Of a stretch of DNA of 64,000 nt, positions 53,306 to 62,800 are shown one piece after another. Source of the stretch: VXNJ01 sp009840625 (GTDB lineage: Bacteria; Chloroflexota; UBA11872; VXNJ01); NCBI GenBank assembly GCA_965207915.1, contig OZ242304.1:868001-932000 (forward strand), read 5' to 3'. Numbering within the stretch: the first letter of the stretch is position 1; each line of letters begins with the position of its first letter. Position numbers and translations under genes: made by a program. The notes under the pieces were generated by a model that was not told the origin of the DNA, searched no databases, and worked only from the letters and a program-made list of their open reading frames with translations.

Positions 53306-54636
53306 TGGTCCTGGGCGGCGGATTGGCCGGAATCGCCGCCGCCTGCGAACTAGCCGCCGCCGGCCGCAGGGTGCAGCTGGTCGAAAAGCGCCCCTTCCTT
53401 GGCGGCCGCGCGTTCTCGTTCCCTGAACCCGAGACCGGACAGGAGATCGACAACGGCCAGCACGTCTTCCTCGGGTGCTGCCACGCATACATCGCGCTGC
53501 TCGAGCGCCTCGGGGTCCTCGGCAACACCCAACTGGCGGCGCGCCTGGACGTGCCGATTTACGACCGCCGCGGACGCCGCGGGCACCTGCGCGGGGCGCG
53601 CCTGCCGGCCCCGCTGCACCTGGTGCCTTCGCTGCTCGGCTATCCGCACCTTGGCTGGCTCGACCGGCTGCGGGTCCTTTACGGCGGGGCCCGCATTCAG
53701 CTGATCGACCGCAAACGCAACGCCGCCGCCCTTGAATCCGAGACTTTCGCGGACTGGCTGCGGCGGCACGGCCAGAGCGAGGCGGCGATAGCCGAGTTCT
53801 GGAACCTCATCACCCTGCCGACGCTCAACGACGACATAACGGACGTGAGCGCGGCAATGGGACTGATGGTCTTCCAGGAGGGCGTTTTCGCCAGCCGCGC
53901 CAGCTCCGGCATCGGCTATGCCAAAGTCGGCCTCTCGCAGCTGGTTTCCGCTGCGGCCAGCGACTTTGTCGGCGGCCGCGGCGGGGAAGTGCTGCTGGGT
54001 ACCGGGATCAGGGCCATCCGCGTCGACGACGGAATGGTACGCGGGGTGGAGACCTCAAGCGGACTCCTGCGCGGCGAGGCCTACGTATCCGCCCTGCCTC
54101 CCGACGTGCTGCTGCCCCTGTTGCCTCCAGACCTGGCCGGGGACGAATTCTTCGGGCGCTTCGACCGGATCACCCACGCCCCCATCGTGGCCCTGCATGT
54201 CTGGTACGACCGGCCGGTCATGGATGACGCGCTGGCGTGCTTTAGCGGCAGCAGCCTGCAGTGGGTGTTCAACCGGACCCGCATGCAGGAGGATTCCGGC
54301 GAGGACGGCCAGTACATCTGCGTGTCGATCAGCGGCGCCTGGGAATACGCCCGAACCCCCAGATCGCAGATCGAGTCCGAGCTGCTGGCCGAGCTGGCCC
54401 AGGTCCTGCCGCGCGCCCGCAGCGCCCAAGTCAGACGCGCCCTGGTGATCAAGCACCCCCACGCCACATTCCGCTGCCTGCCCGGGGCCGATCGCTTGCG
54501 GCCGCCGTCCCAGTCCCCGGTGCGAAACCTTCTACTGGCCGGCGAGTGGGTTCAGACCGGTTGGCCCGGGACCATGGAAGGCGCGGTGCGGAGCGGTCAG
54601 TCCGCGGCTCGCCGCCTGCTGCGGGAACCTTCCTGA
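53269..54636 (+). CDS. hpnE: hydroxysqualene dehydroxylase HpnE
   Basis: 455 residues of the FAD-dependent amine-oxidase/phytoene-desaturase superfamily. The Rossmann loop VVVLGGGLAGIAAACELAAAG and EKRPFLGGRAFSF bind FAD; NGQHVFLGCCHAYIALLERLG and the C-terminal LLLAGEWVQTGWPGTMEGAVRSGQ are characteristic of HpnE. It reduces hydroxysqualene to squalene. ATG 53269 lies inside hpnD, so the two are coupled. A squalene-hopene cyclase is not seen in the window. Confidence 0.92.
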   Translation: MAQGTGAESRPVVVLGGGLAGIAAACELAAAGRRVQLVEKRPFLGGRAFSFPEPETGQEIDNGQHVFLGCCHAYIALLERLGVLGNTQLAARLDVPIYDRRGRRGHLRGARLPAPLHLVPSLLGYPHLGWLDRLRVLYGGARIQLIDRKRNAAALESETFADWLRRHGQSEAAIAEFWNLITLPTLNDDITDVSAAMGLMVFQEGVFASRASSGIGYAKVGLSQLVSAAASDFVGGRGGEVLLGTGIRAIRVDDGMVRGVETSSGLLRGEAYVSALPPDVLLPLLPPDLAGDEFFGRFDRITHAPIVALHVWYDRPVMDDALACFSGSSLQWVFNRTRMQEDSGEDGQYICVSISGAWEYARTPRSQIESELLAELAQVLPRARSAQVRRALVIKHPHATFRCLPGADRLRPPSQSPVRNLLLAGEWVQTGWPGTMEGAVRSGQSAARRLLREPS

Positions 54637-54910
54637 ACCGCAGAACCGCAAGACCGGAACCCCGTAATTTGGGCCGGCGGCCGGCGGATCGGGAACGAAG
54701 GTCCGAATCGAGCCGAACGGAAACCCGGCCGGTTGCGATCACCGGCTTTGACCAGGAATCGCGGGCGCCGGTCCGAACGGGCAAGGAGCGTAGCATCGAT
54801 TGTGCACGGCAGTGGCAGCGGACCCGGAGCGGCTGGGTCGGTCGGCAATTGGCTGAACTGGCGCCGAAACGACCGTCGGCGCGGCGGTTCGGATGCCGCG
54901 TGATTCTGGG
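54637..54910. other. intergenic region without recognised features
   Basis: 274 bases between hpnE and the 3' end of tRNA-Tyr. I see no reading frame with coding character, no strong hairpin and no repeat here. Confidence 0.5.
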
Positions 54911-54995
54911 TGGGCCGGGCAGGATTCGAACCTGCGTAGCCATCTAAGGCGCCAGATTTACAGTCTGGTGGTATTAGCCGCTCACCCACCGACCC
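54911..54995 (-). tRNA. tRNA-Tyr (GTA)
   Basis: An 85-base class II tRNA on the minus strand: acceptor GGGTCGG pairs with CCGGCCC (one G-U), anticodon stem CCAGA/TCTGG encloses CTGTAAA with anticodon GTA, a long variable arm follows, and the T-arm is GCAGGTTCGAATCCTGC. Discriminator A; CCA not encoded. Confidence 0.95.
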
Positions 54996-55073
54996 GGAGG
55001 GTGCCGTAGACAACGGCAGGGGAGTCTAGCAGTTAGAGAAAAGAAAAAACCGGCCGGTTAGGCCCGATTCGCG

Positions 55074-55778
55074 GTGACCGAAATTTCCGAATGGGGATCC
55101 GAATTGTTGGCGGGCCTGCATTGGGGCCCGGCCGTCTTGGCGGTTGCCGCGGCCCTGCTTTGGACCCGCATATTCAGACCGCCCCGCCTGGACAAGTGGG
55201 GGTTCTGGCTCGCGATCGGCGCGGGCGTGGTGGTCGCCTGGCTGTATTCGGTCTGGATAGAACCCAACGTGGCCGACGCGGTGACCGACCTTCTGATCGG
55301 CCTGGGACTGGGGTCGGATTTGGATCCGCACCCGCAGCGCCTGATCGCGATCCTGATCGGACAGGTCCTGGCGCTCGCCGCGCTCGCGACCGTCTACATC
55401 CTGGGCCAGGTCCGCACCCAGCCGGCGCCTACCCTGGCCGCCGGCCAGGGCCTGGGGATCGGCATCGGCGCCTACGTTTTGCAGCTCCGGCTGCCGGACG
55501 CGTTCGCCGAGGGCCTGAGCGGCGACCTGCTTTTGCCGGCCCTGGCCGGGGCGTTGCTGGTCGGCCTGCACATCGGCGCCGGGATGCTGCTTTCGCTGGC
55601 CCGCCTGAGCGGGTCATATGTCTACCGTGGCTTGCAGGCCGGCGTATTCCTGTTTCTTGCCCAGTTTCTGGCGGATGAATTCGATCCGGCCTGGGAAGTC
55701 GGGGGTTTGACGGTGCTGACGCTCGTGATCCTGTTGATGGCTTCCGGCTCCAGCCCGCGCGAAAGGGCCCGATGGTAG
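55074..55778 (+). CDS. unknown six-helix membrane protein
   Basis: 234 residues from GTG 55074. Hydrophobic helices are at about 16-31, 42-60, 90-110, 121-137, 150-178 and 192-225, the last perhaps two. The loops contain LDKWGFWL and YSVWIEPNVADAVTDLLIG. I recognise no family. It stands between tRNA-Tyr and ispH and no operon partner is evident. Coding is supported by consistent hydrophobic periodicity and length, not by homology. Confidence 0.6.
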   Translation: MTEISEWGSELLAGLHWGPAVLAVAAALLWTRIFRPPRLDKWGFWLAIGAGVVVAWLYSVWIEPNVADAVTDLLIGLGLGSDLDPHPQRLIAILIGQVLALAALATVYILGQVRTQPAPTLAAGQGLGIGIGAYVLQLRLPDAFAEGLSGDLLLPALAGALLVGLHIGAGMLLSLARLSGSYVYRGLQAGVFLFLAQFLADEFDPAWEVGGLTVLTLVILLMASGSSPRERARW

Positions 55779-56123
55779 CCGGCGGCATGCGGGCCGGCTA
55801 GCTGGGAAAGGTCCGCGCTGGATTCGTTCAAGGGAGAGCGTGATCGTTGGGAGCCGGCCGTAAGGCAGGCCTCCCTGGGTTCCAATTGCCGGGTAGGATG
55901 ATCACTCCCAGGCGCTAGTTCACCGAGTTGAGCCGGTTGATGCTGTCGGCCGCTGCGTCCGGTTGCCGAACCGGGCTCGGACAACCGTCTGGCGAGCTAA
56001 CGCGTTGCCGATCGGCCGGCGGCGGCAACGCCGGCATCGCGGGTGGAGAATGTATAAAGCGCGAGTCGTTTAGATTCGTTGTTTGAGGGGCGCCGCGTGC
56101 GACCCTAGCGAGGGCGGGAGAAG
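55779..56123 (+). promoter_or_regulatory. 345-bp leader with several inverted repeats ahead of ispH
   Basis: No gene is seen. CCGGTT occurs at 55933-55938 and 55959-55964, and both can pair with AACCGG at 55969-55974, so two exclusive hairpins are possible; CCGAG/CTCGG (55923, 55976) could close the larger one. A perfect 9-bp stem GCGTTGCCG/CGGCAACGC lies at 56002-56031, and a TATAAA at 56053 may be the -10 element of the ispH promoter, which would put the first repeats upstream of the transcript. An attenuator or operator role is conjecture. Confidence 0.35.
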
Positions 56124-57026
56124 GTGAAAGTACTTCTGAGTGTCCCGAGGGGTTTCTGTGCCGGGGTGGTTCGAGCCATCGAGATTGTGGAACTGGCGCT
56201 CCGCAAGTACCCTCACCCCGTTTATGTAAAACACCAGATCGTGCACAACCCGTTCGTGGTCCGGTCGCTGGAGGACAAAGGCGCCCGCACTGTCGAATGC
56301 GTCGCGGAAATACCCGAGGGTGCCACGGTCGTTTTCTCCGCCCACGGTTCGCCGCCGGAAGACTACCTGGAAGCCGAAAAGCGGGGCCTGAAAGTAATTG
56401 ACGCCACCTGCCCGCTGGTCACCAAGGTGCACAACGAGGCCAAGCGGTTCGCCAAGAACGGCCGCAATCTCGTCCTGATTGGCCACCGCGGCCACCAGGA
56501 GGTCAAGGGCACGATGGGTCAGGCCGAAATGCATCTGGTTGACGACCGCGAAGAAGACAACATGCCCGGCTGGGGGCGGGACGAGCCGGTGGCGGTGATT
56601 ACCCAGACGACCCTCTCGGTGAGTGATACCCAACAAGCGGTGTCCAAGATCCAGGAATCCTTCGCCGATGTCGTGGTCCGCAACGATCTCTGTTATGCCA
56701 CCACCAACCGCCAATTCGCGGTCAGCGAACTGGCCAAGCAAGTGGACATGGTTCTGGTGGTCGGCGCCCACAACAGTTCGAATTGCAACCGGCTTCGTGA
56801 AGTGGCCGAAGCCCACGGCGTTCCAGCCCATCTGATCAACGGACCCGAGGAGCTGGACCCCGAGTGGATTGAAGGTGTTGAGAGCGTGGGAATTACATCG
56901 GGCGCCTCGACCCCGGAAGAGCTGATCCTCAACGTCATAAGCGCGCTGGCGCCGGAAGAGGTCACCTCGCTCGACGGAGTCGAGGAGGACGTCAACTTCC
57001 TGCTTCCGCACGAGCTCCGGACTTGA
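56124..57026 (+). CDS. ispH: 4-hydroxy-3-methylbut-2-enyl diphosphate reductase
   Basis: 300 residues from GTG 56124 with GGGAG upstream. The three Fe-S cysteines are C12 (PRGFCAGVVRAIE), C96 (DATCPLVTKVH) and C190 (NDLCYATTNRQ), and the catalytic Glu is in HQEVKGT. FSAHGSPP and SGASTPEELI complete the substrate site. It performs the last step of the MEP pathway, giving IPP and DMAPP. dxs follows immediately, so the last and first pathway enzymes are paired. Confidence 0.96.
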   Translation: MKVLLSVPRGFCAGVVRAIEIVELALRKYPHPVYVKHQIVHNPFVVRSLEDKGARTVECVAEIPEGATVVFSAHGSPPEDYLEAEKRGLKVIDATCPLVTKVHNEAKRFAKNGRNLVLIGHRGHQEVKGTMGQAEMHLVDDREEDNMPGWGRDEPVAVITQTTLSVSDTQQAVSKIQESFADVVVRNDLCYATTNRQFAVSELAKQVDMVLVVGAHNSSNCNRLREVAEAHGVPAHLINGPEELDPEWIEGVESVGITSGASTPEELILNVISALAPEEVTSLDGVEEDVNFLLPHELRT

Positions 57027-57075
57027 TCGCAATGTTTCTTCGGATTCCGAAGATTCCAGTGAAGGGACAGGACCG

Positions 57076-58947
57076 ATAGACCGTCAATACCTGGACCGGA
57101 TCGAGGAGCCCGGCGACCTCAAGCGCCTGAGCCAGGAAGAAATGGTTCAGGTCGCCCAGGAGGTCCGGGACACCATCATCTCGGTCATTACCGAGCGCGG
57201 CGGACACCTGGCTTCCAACCTGGGGGTGGTCGAGCTGACGCTGGCGCTGCACCGCGTATTCGACAGCCCGACCGACCGGCTGGTCTGGGACACAACCAAC
57301 CAGATGTACGCCCACAAGCTGGTGACGGGCAGGCGCGACGAATTCCAGGACATCCGGTTGGAGGGTGGCCTTTCAGGATTCGGCGAACCGCGCGAGAGTC
57401 CGCACGACACCATGGCCGCCGGGCATGCCGGGACCGGACTTTCGATCGCGCTCGGCATCGCCGAGGGAGCCGCCAACCGAAACGAGCATTCCTGGACGAT
57501 TGCCGTGGTCGGCGACGGCGCGATGACCTCGGGATCGAGCTTCGAAGCGCTGAACAACATCGTGCACCTGAACCCCGAACGGTTCATCGTCGTTCTCAAC
57601 GACAACGGAATGTCGATCTCCGAGAACATCGGGTTCCTGACAAACTGGCGCAAGCGCCTGATCACTCACCCCGAATACCAGGGGATCCTGGACCGGATGA
57701 AGGCCATTTCCAGGCGCGTTCCAACCGGCGACCTGATCTACAGCCTGGTGAAGCGGTTCAACACCGCCCTGGCCGGATTCATAGTCCCGACGATGTTCTG
57801 GACGGAGATGGGTTTCGAGTACCTCGGCCCGATCGACGGGCACGATTTCGGCCAGCTTGAACAAACCCTGCGGCAGGCCAGGGTCCCGGACCGACCGGTC
57901 ATCGTCCACGTGGTGACTCACAAGGGCCACGGCTACGAACCGGCCGAGGACGACCCGGTAAGGTTCCACCAGCCCAGCTCGCCGCTGGACGGCGGATCAG
58001 GCGCGCCGACCTATTCGGCGGTTTTCGCCGAAACTATTGCCCGCATCATGCGCAAAGATTCGTCGGTGGCGGCGATCAGCGCGGCCATGCTCGAGGGCAC
58101 CGGGCTGGTCGGGGTCCGGCGGGAATTCCCCGACCGGGTCTTCGACGTCGGGATTGCCGAACAGCACGCGGTCAGCATGGCGGCAGGGATGGCCTCGGCC
58201 GGGATCGTGCCATTCGTATCGATCTACTCGACCTTCCTGCAGCGCTCGTTCGACCAGATAGTCCACGACGTCTGCCTGCAGAACCTGCCGGTGACCCTGA
58301 TAGCCGACCGGGCCGGAATCGTTGGCGAAGACGGAAAGACCCACCACGGCGCGTTCGACATCTCGTACATTCGCTGTCTACCCAACATCGTCCTGGCCGC
58401 ACCCAAGGACGAGAACGAGTTACAGCACCTGGTTTACACGGCCTACAAGCACGCCGGTCCGTTCGCCATTCGGATCGCCCGGGGCGAGGCGGTTGGGGTG
58501 CCGATGGACGCGGATCCGAAAGAGCTACCGATAGGCAAGGGAGAGCTCATCAGGGAAGGGCGCGACATCGTAATCTTCGGCCTGGGCAAATCGCTCTCGG
58601 CCGCCAGCGAGGCCGCCGAAATTCTCCACGAGCGGGGAATCTCGTGCGGGGTTGCGAATCCGATCTTCGTTAAGCCGCTCGACCTCGATTTGATCCTCGA
58701 CGCGGCACGCGCGACCGGGCGGATCGTCACCGTGGAGGAGAACGTGCTCGCCGGCGGTTTCGGTTCGGCGGTCGTGGAGGCCCTGGCTGAGGCGGGTCTT
58801 AGCGCAACGCTCGTCCACCGCATCGGCATGCCCGACTCGTTCATCGAGCATGGGGCGGCGGCCGACCAGCGGCGCCGGCTGCAGGTCGATGCCGAGGGCA
58901 TCGCCGACCAGGTGTCCGGTGCACTGTTTCCCGAGCTGGTCCACTAA
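57076..58947 (+). CDS. dxs: 1-deoxy-D-xylulose-5-phosphate synthase
   Basis: TDP-dependent enzyme condensing pyruvate and glyceraldehyde-3-phosphate. GGHLASNLGVVELTLALHRV, GHAGTGLSIALGIA, the TDP motif VVGDGAMTSGSSFEALNN, DIGIAEQHAVSMAAGMA-like DVGIAEQHAVSMA and EENVLAGGFGSAVVE are intact. The first usual codon is ATG 57142, but the conserved N-terminus (YLDRIEEPGDLKRLSQEE) lies in frame upstream of it with no ATG, GTG or TTG. ATA 57076, eight bases after GAAGGGA, would give 623 residues, the normal size; CTG 57091 is another option. Follows ispH by 49 bases. Confidence 0.93.
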   Translation: MDRQYLDRIEEPGDLKRLSQEEMVQVAQEVRDTIISVITERGGHLASNLGVVELTLALHRVFDSPTDRLVWDTTNQMYAHKLVTGRRDEFQDIRLEGGLSGFGEPRESPHDTMAAGHAGTGLSIALGIAEGAANRNEHSWTIAVVGDGAMTSGSSFEALNNIVHLNPERFIVVLNDNGMSISENIGFLTNWRKRLITHPEYQGILDRMKAISRRVPTGDLIYSLVKRFNTALAGFIVPTMFWTEMGFEYLGPIDGHDFGQLEQTLRQARVPDRPVIVHVVTHKGHGYEPAEDDPVRFHQPSSPLDGGSGAPTYSAVFAETIARIMRKDSSVAAISAAMLEGTGLVGVRREFPDRVFDVGIAEQHAVSMAAGMASAGIVPFVSIYSTFLQRSFDQIVHDVCLQNLPVTLIADRAGIVGEDGKTHHGAFDISYIRCLPNIVLAAPKDENELQHLVYTAYKHAGPFAIRIARGEAVGVPMDADPKELPIGKGELIREGRDIVIFGLGKSLSAASEAAEILHERGISCGVANPIFVKPLDLDLILDAARATGRIVTVEENVLAGGFGSAVVEALAEAGLSATLVHRIGMPDSFIEHGAAADQRRRLQVDAEGIADQVSGALFPELVH

Positions 58948-59075
58948 TCGAAACCGGGAGCGCGGCTACCCGAACGTCAAGTTGCCGGTCGGCGAGATCT
59001 TTCGGCCGGTTTAGCTGACCAGGGACTCTGGCCGCAGTAGATTCCGCATCCCGGTCGTTTGGCCCGCCGAGGGAG

Positions 59076-59834
59076 TCAAGCCGCCGCAGATATCGCGATC
59101 AGCCGATTGAAACTCTCCGCTTCCAGCGAAGCGCCGCCGACCAGCGCTCCGTCAACATCCGGTTCGGCGGCGATTTCCGCCCAGTTGCCGGGATTGACGC
59201 TGCCTCCGTAAAGAATCCGTAGAACGTCGGCCGCGTCCCCGTAGCGGTCGCGGAGCCAATCCCGCACCGCGCGGCACGCGTCGCCGGCCTGCCGCGGAGT
59301 GGCATTGCGCCCGGTCCCGATCGCCCAGACTGGTTCGTAGGCAATCGTGACTCTCGAGACCTGTTCCCCGCCGACCGAATCGAGGCCGGCCGCCAGTTGG
59401 GCGGAAACCACCTCCAGGGTCGCGCCCGATTCCCGCTCGTCAAGGGTCTCGCCCACGCAGAGCACGACCTCCAGGTTCGACTCGAGCGCGGTCGCTACCT
59501 TGCTCCCGATCAGGGTCGACGATTCGCCGTAGATATGGCGCCGCTCGGAATGGCCGAGCAGGACCAGCGGACAAACTTCGGCGAGCATGGCGCACGAGAC
59601 TTCGCCGGTGAACGCCCCGCTCTGGCGTTCGTGGGCGTTTTGGGCGCCGACCTGGAGATTCCTGCCCGCCGCCGAGACTGCGGCGGACAAAGAGACGAAG
59701 GGGACGAACAGGGCCACGTCGACCCCCTGATGTGAGCTCGCCGCCGCGCCTATCTCGGCAGTCAGCCGGGCGGCCGCGGCCGGACCGTGGTGCATCTTCC
59801 AGTTGCCGGCCATGAGAGGGGTGCGGGTTGACAT
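59076..59834 (-). CDS. tpiA: triosephosphate isomerase
   Basis: 252 residues. MAGNWKM has the substrate Lys13, LGHSERRH the electrophilic His95, and AYEPVWAIGTG the catalytic base Glu167; the phosphate-binding YGGSVNPGNW and ALVGGASLEAESF close the barrel. Interconverts dihydroxyacetone phosphate and glyceraldehyde-3-phosphate. It is downstream of uvrA (32 bases) on the same strand and apart from gap-pgk. Confidence 0.97.
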   Translation of the reverse strand: MSTRTPLMAGNWKMHHGPAAAARLTAEIGAAASSHQGVDVALFVPFVSLSAAVSAAGRNLQVGAQNAHERQSGAFTGEVSCAMLAEVCPLVLLGHSERRHIYGESSTLIGSKVATALESNLEVVLCVGETLDERESGATLEVVSAQLAAGLDSVGGEQVSRVTIAYEPVWAIGTGRNATPRQAGDACRAVRDWLRDRYGDAADVLRILYGGSVNPGNWAEIAAEPDVDGALVGGASLEAESFNRLIAISAAA

Positions 59835-59866
59835 TGTTCGGGGTCGGGAGCGGTCTGGTGAGGAAA

Positions 59867-62800
59867 CTAGCTTGTTTGCGGCGCGGTCGCCGGCGTCGAA
59901 CGGTGGCGGTCCCGAACCTGCTGGATAAATTTTGCCAACCAGGCCCCGGTGTGCGACCCGGTGCTGCCGGCCACCGCGAGCGGCGGACCCTCGGCGACCA
60001 GGTCGCCGCCGCCGGCCCCGCCTTCGGGCCCCAGGTCGATCACCCAGTCAGCGCGCGCGATCACTGACAGGTCGTGCTCGATCGCCACGACAGTGTTGCC
60101 GTCCGCCACCAGCCGGTCGATGACCGTGAGGAGTTCGCGGACGTCGGCCGGATGCAGGCCAACCGTTGGTTCATCGAATATGTAGATCGTCCGACCGGTG
60201 GCGGGTCTGGCCAGTTCGGCCGCCAGCTTGACGCGCTGGGCTTCCCCGCCGGAGAGGGTGCGGGCCGACTGACCCAGGCGGACGTAGGAGAGACCCACGT
60301 CGGCCAGCGCGTCGAGCGGACGCTTGGCGCCGGGAACGTTGGCGAAGTGGGCGCGCGCTTCCTCCACGGTCATGGCCAGGACGTCGGCGATCGACGCGCC
60401 GCGGTAAAGCACCCGCAGCGTCTGCTGGTTGAACCGCCGCCCGGCGCAGACCTCGCATTCCATCTCCACGTCGGCCAGGAACTGCATCTCGACCCGCACC
60501 TGGCCCTCGCCGCGGCACGCCGGACAGCGCCCGGCGCCCTCGTTGAATGAGAAGCGGCGCGCCGCGAACCCCAGCGCGCGCGACTCGGGGAGGCGCGCGA
60601 AAAGCTGCCGTATCGCGTCGAACGCGCCCACGTAGGTGGCCGGCGTGGAGCGGGCGCTGCGGCCGATCGGGCTCTGGTCGACAACGATCGCCTTGTCGAA
60701 TTGCTCGACTCCCTCGATCCCGGCGTGGGCCCCGGGCAGTGCGTTCGCCCGGTGCAATCGGCTGCGCAGCGCGCGGGCCAGGATGCCGTTGACCAGCGAG
60801 CTCTTGCCGGACCCCGAGACCCCGGTGACCGCGCCGAAGCAGCCGACCGGGAACTCCACATCCAGATCGCGCAGGTTGTTGTGCGCCGCGCCCAGCACGC
60901 GCAACTGCCCGCGCGCGGGACGCGGCAGCATCCGCACCTTGGTCGGACCGAGCAGGCCGGCGAGGGCGTTCCCGGTCGCCGTGCCGGCGTCGATGACGTC
61001 GGTGGGCGAGCCGCTGGCGACCACCTCGCCGCCGTGTTCGCCGGCCCCGGGCCCGATGTCGATCACGTGGTCGGCGGCGCGGATCGTCTGCTCGTCGTGC
61101 TCGATCACGATCACCGTGTTGCCGATGTCGCGCAGGCGATAGAGCGACCGCAGCAGACGCTCGATGTCGCGCGCGTGCAGCCCGATCGTCGGTTCATCCA
61201 GCACATAGATGGCCCCGACCAGGCGCGTCCCGATCTGCGTGGCCAGCCGGATCCGTTGCGCCTCCCCGCCGGAGAGGGTGGCGGTGCGCCGGTCGAGGGC
61301 CAGGTAGCCGAGCCCGACTTCGAGCAGGAAGGAGAGCCGGTTGGCGATCTCGCGCAAAGCCGGGGCGGCGATTTCACGTTCGTTGGGACTGAGCCCGAAG
61401 GAGTCCGGGTCGGCGCTGACGGCCGCGAAGTGTTCGGTGGCGTCGGCGATGTCCAGGCGCAGTATCTGCGGCAGGGTCAGCCCGGCGAACCGCACCGCCG
61501 CCAGAGCCGGCTGCAGGCGGTCGCCGCCGCAGCGGTTGCATTCCCGGGTCCGCATGAAGCGCTCCAGCTTGCGCTGTCGGTCCGGATTCTGCGAGCGTTC
61601 GTGCCAGCGCGCGAATAGCGGAATGAATCCCTCCCATTTGCGCTTTGAGACCGACTCGCTTGCACCGGTCTCGTTGCTGGATACCCAGCGGCTCTCGATC
61701 AACTCCTCGCCGGCGCCGTAGAGGAGCAGCCGGCGGTGCTCTTCGGCCAGATCGCGCCAGGGGCGGTAGAGATCGATTCCAAAGTGCGTGGCGAGGGCCT
61801 TGGCCCAGCGCCCCCACCAGTGCTCCATGGGGTCCGATTCGATCAGGGCCACCGCCCCGCCGGCGTAGGAGAGTTTCGGGTCCGGCACCGCCAGGTCGGG
61901 GTCGATCTGCAGCAACGTGCCGAGCCCGTCGCAGGCCGGGCAGGCGCCCAGGTAGGAGTTGAACGAGAAGTGGCGCGGGGTCAGGTCGGCGCCCACTCCA
62001 GCCCCGCATTGCGGGCAGATGGCCGAGGTTGTGTAGGCCTGGTCGGCGGTCTTCCCGTCGGGCATGGTCAGCTGGGCTGCGAGCCGGCCGGCGCCGCGCG
62101 CCAGGGTCAGCTCCACCGAGTCGCCGAGCCGGTCGCGGCGGTCGGGGCGCACCACCAGCCTGTCGATTACCACTTCGAGGCGGGCGTCCTCCGCGGACGC
62201 CAACTCATCCGGGAGGGCGGCCAGATCGATCAGTTCGCCGTTCAGCCGCGCCCGCACGAATCCCTCCCGCAGCAGCCCGCGCAGCTGCTCGCGCAGGTCC
62301 TGACCCGGATCCGGTTCGACGGGCGCGGCCAGAACCAGCCGGGTCCCGGCCGGAGACCGGGCCAGATCGTCGGCCACCTGGGTTGACGTCATTCCTGAAA
62401 TGTCGCCGTGGCCGTTGGGGCAGAACGGGCGTCCGGCGCGGGCGTAGAGCACCCGCAGGTAGTCGTAGATCTCGGTCGAAGTCGCTACCAGCGAACGCGG
62501 CGTGCGCGAGGCGTTTTCCTGCGAGATCGCGATCGCCGGCGCCAGGCCGCTTATCGATTCAACCTGGGCGTCGTCGGGCCTTCCCAGAAATTGGCGCGCG
62601 TAGGCCGATAGGCATTCGACGAAACGGCGCTGACCCTCGGCGAACACGGTGTCCATCGCCAGCGTGGACTTGCCCGACCCGGAAACCCCGGTGATCACGG
62701 TCAGCCGGTCCTTGGGGATGTCCACGTCGATCGAGCGCAGGTTGTGCTTGCGGGCGCCGGCGATCGAGAGCATGCGCTCCGGGCCGCGGCGCCGGCGCCG

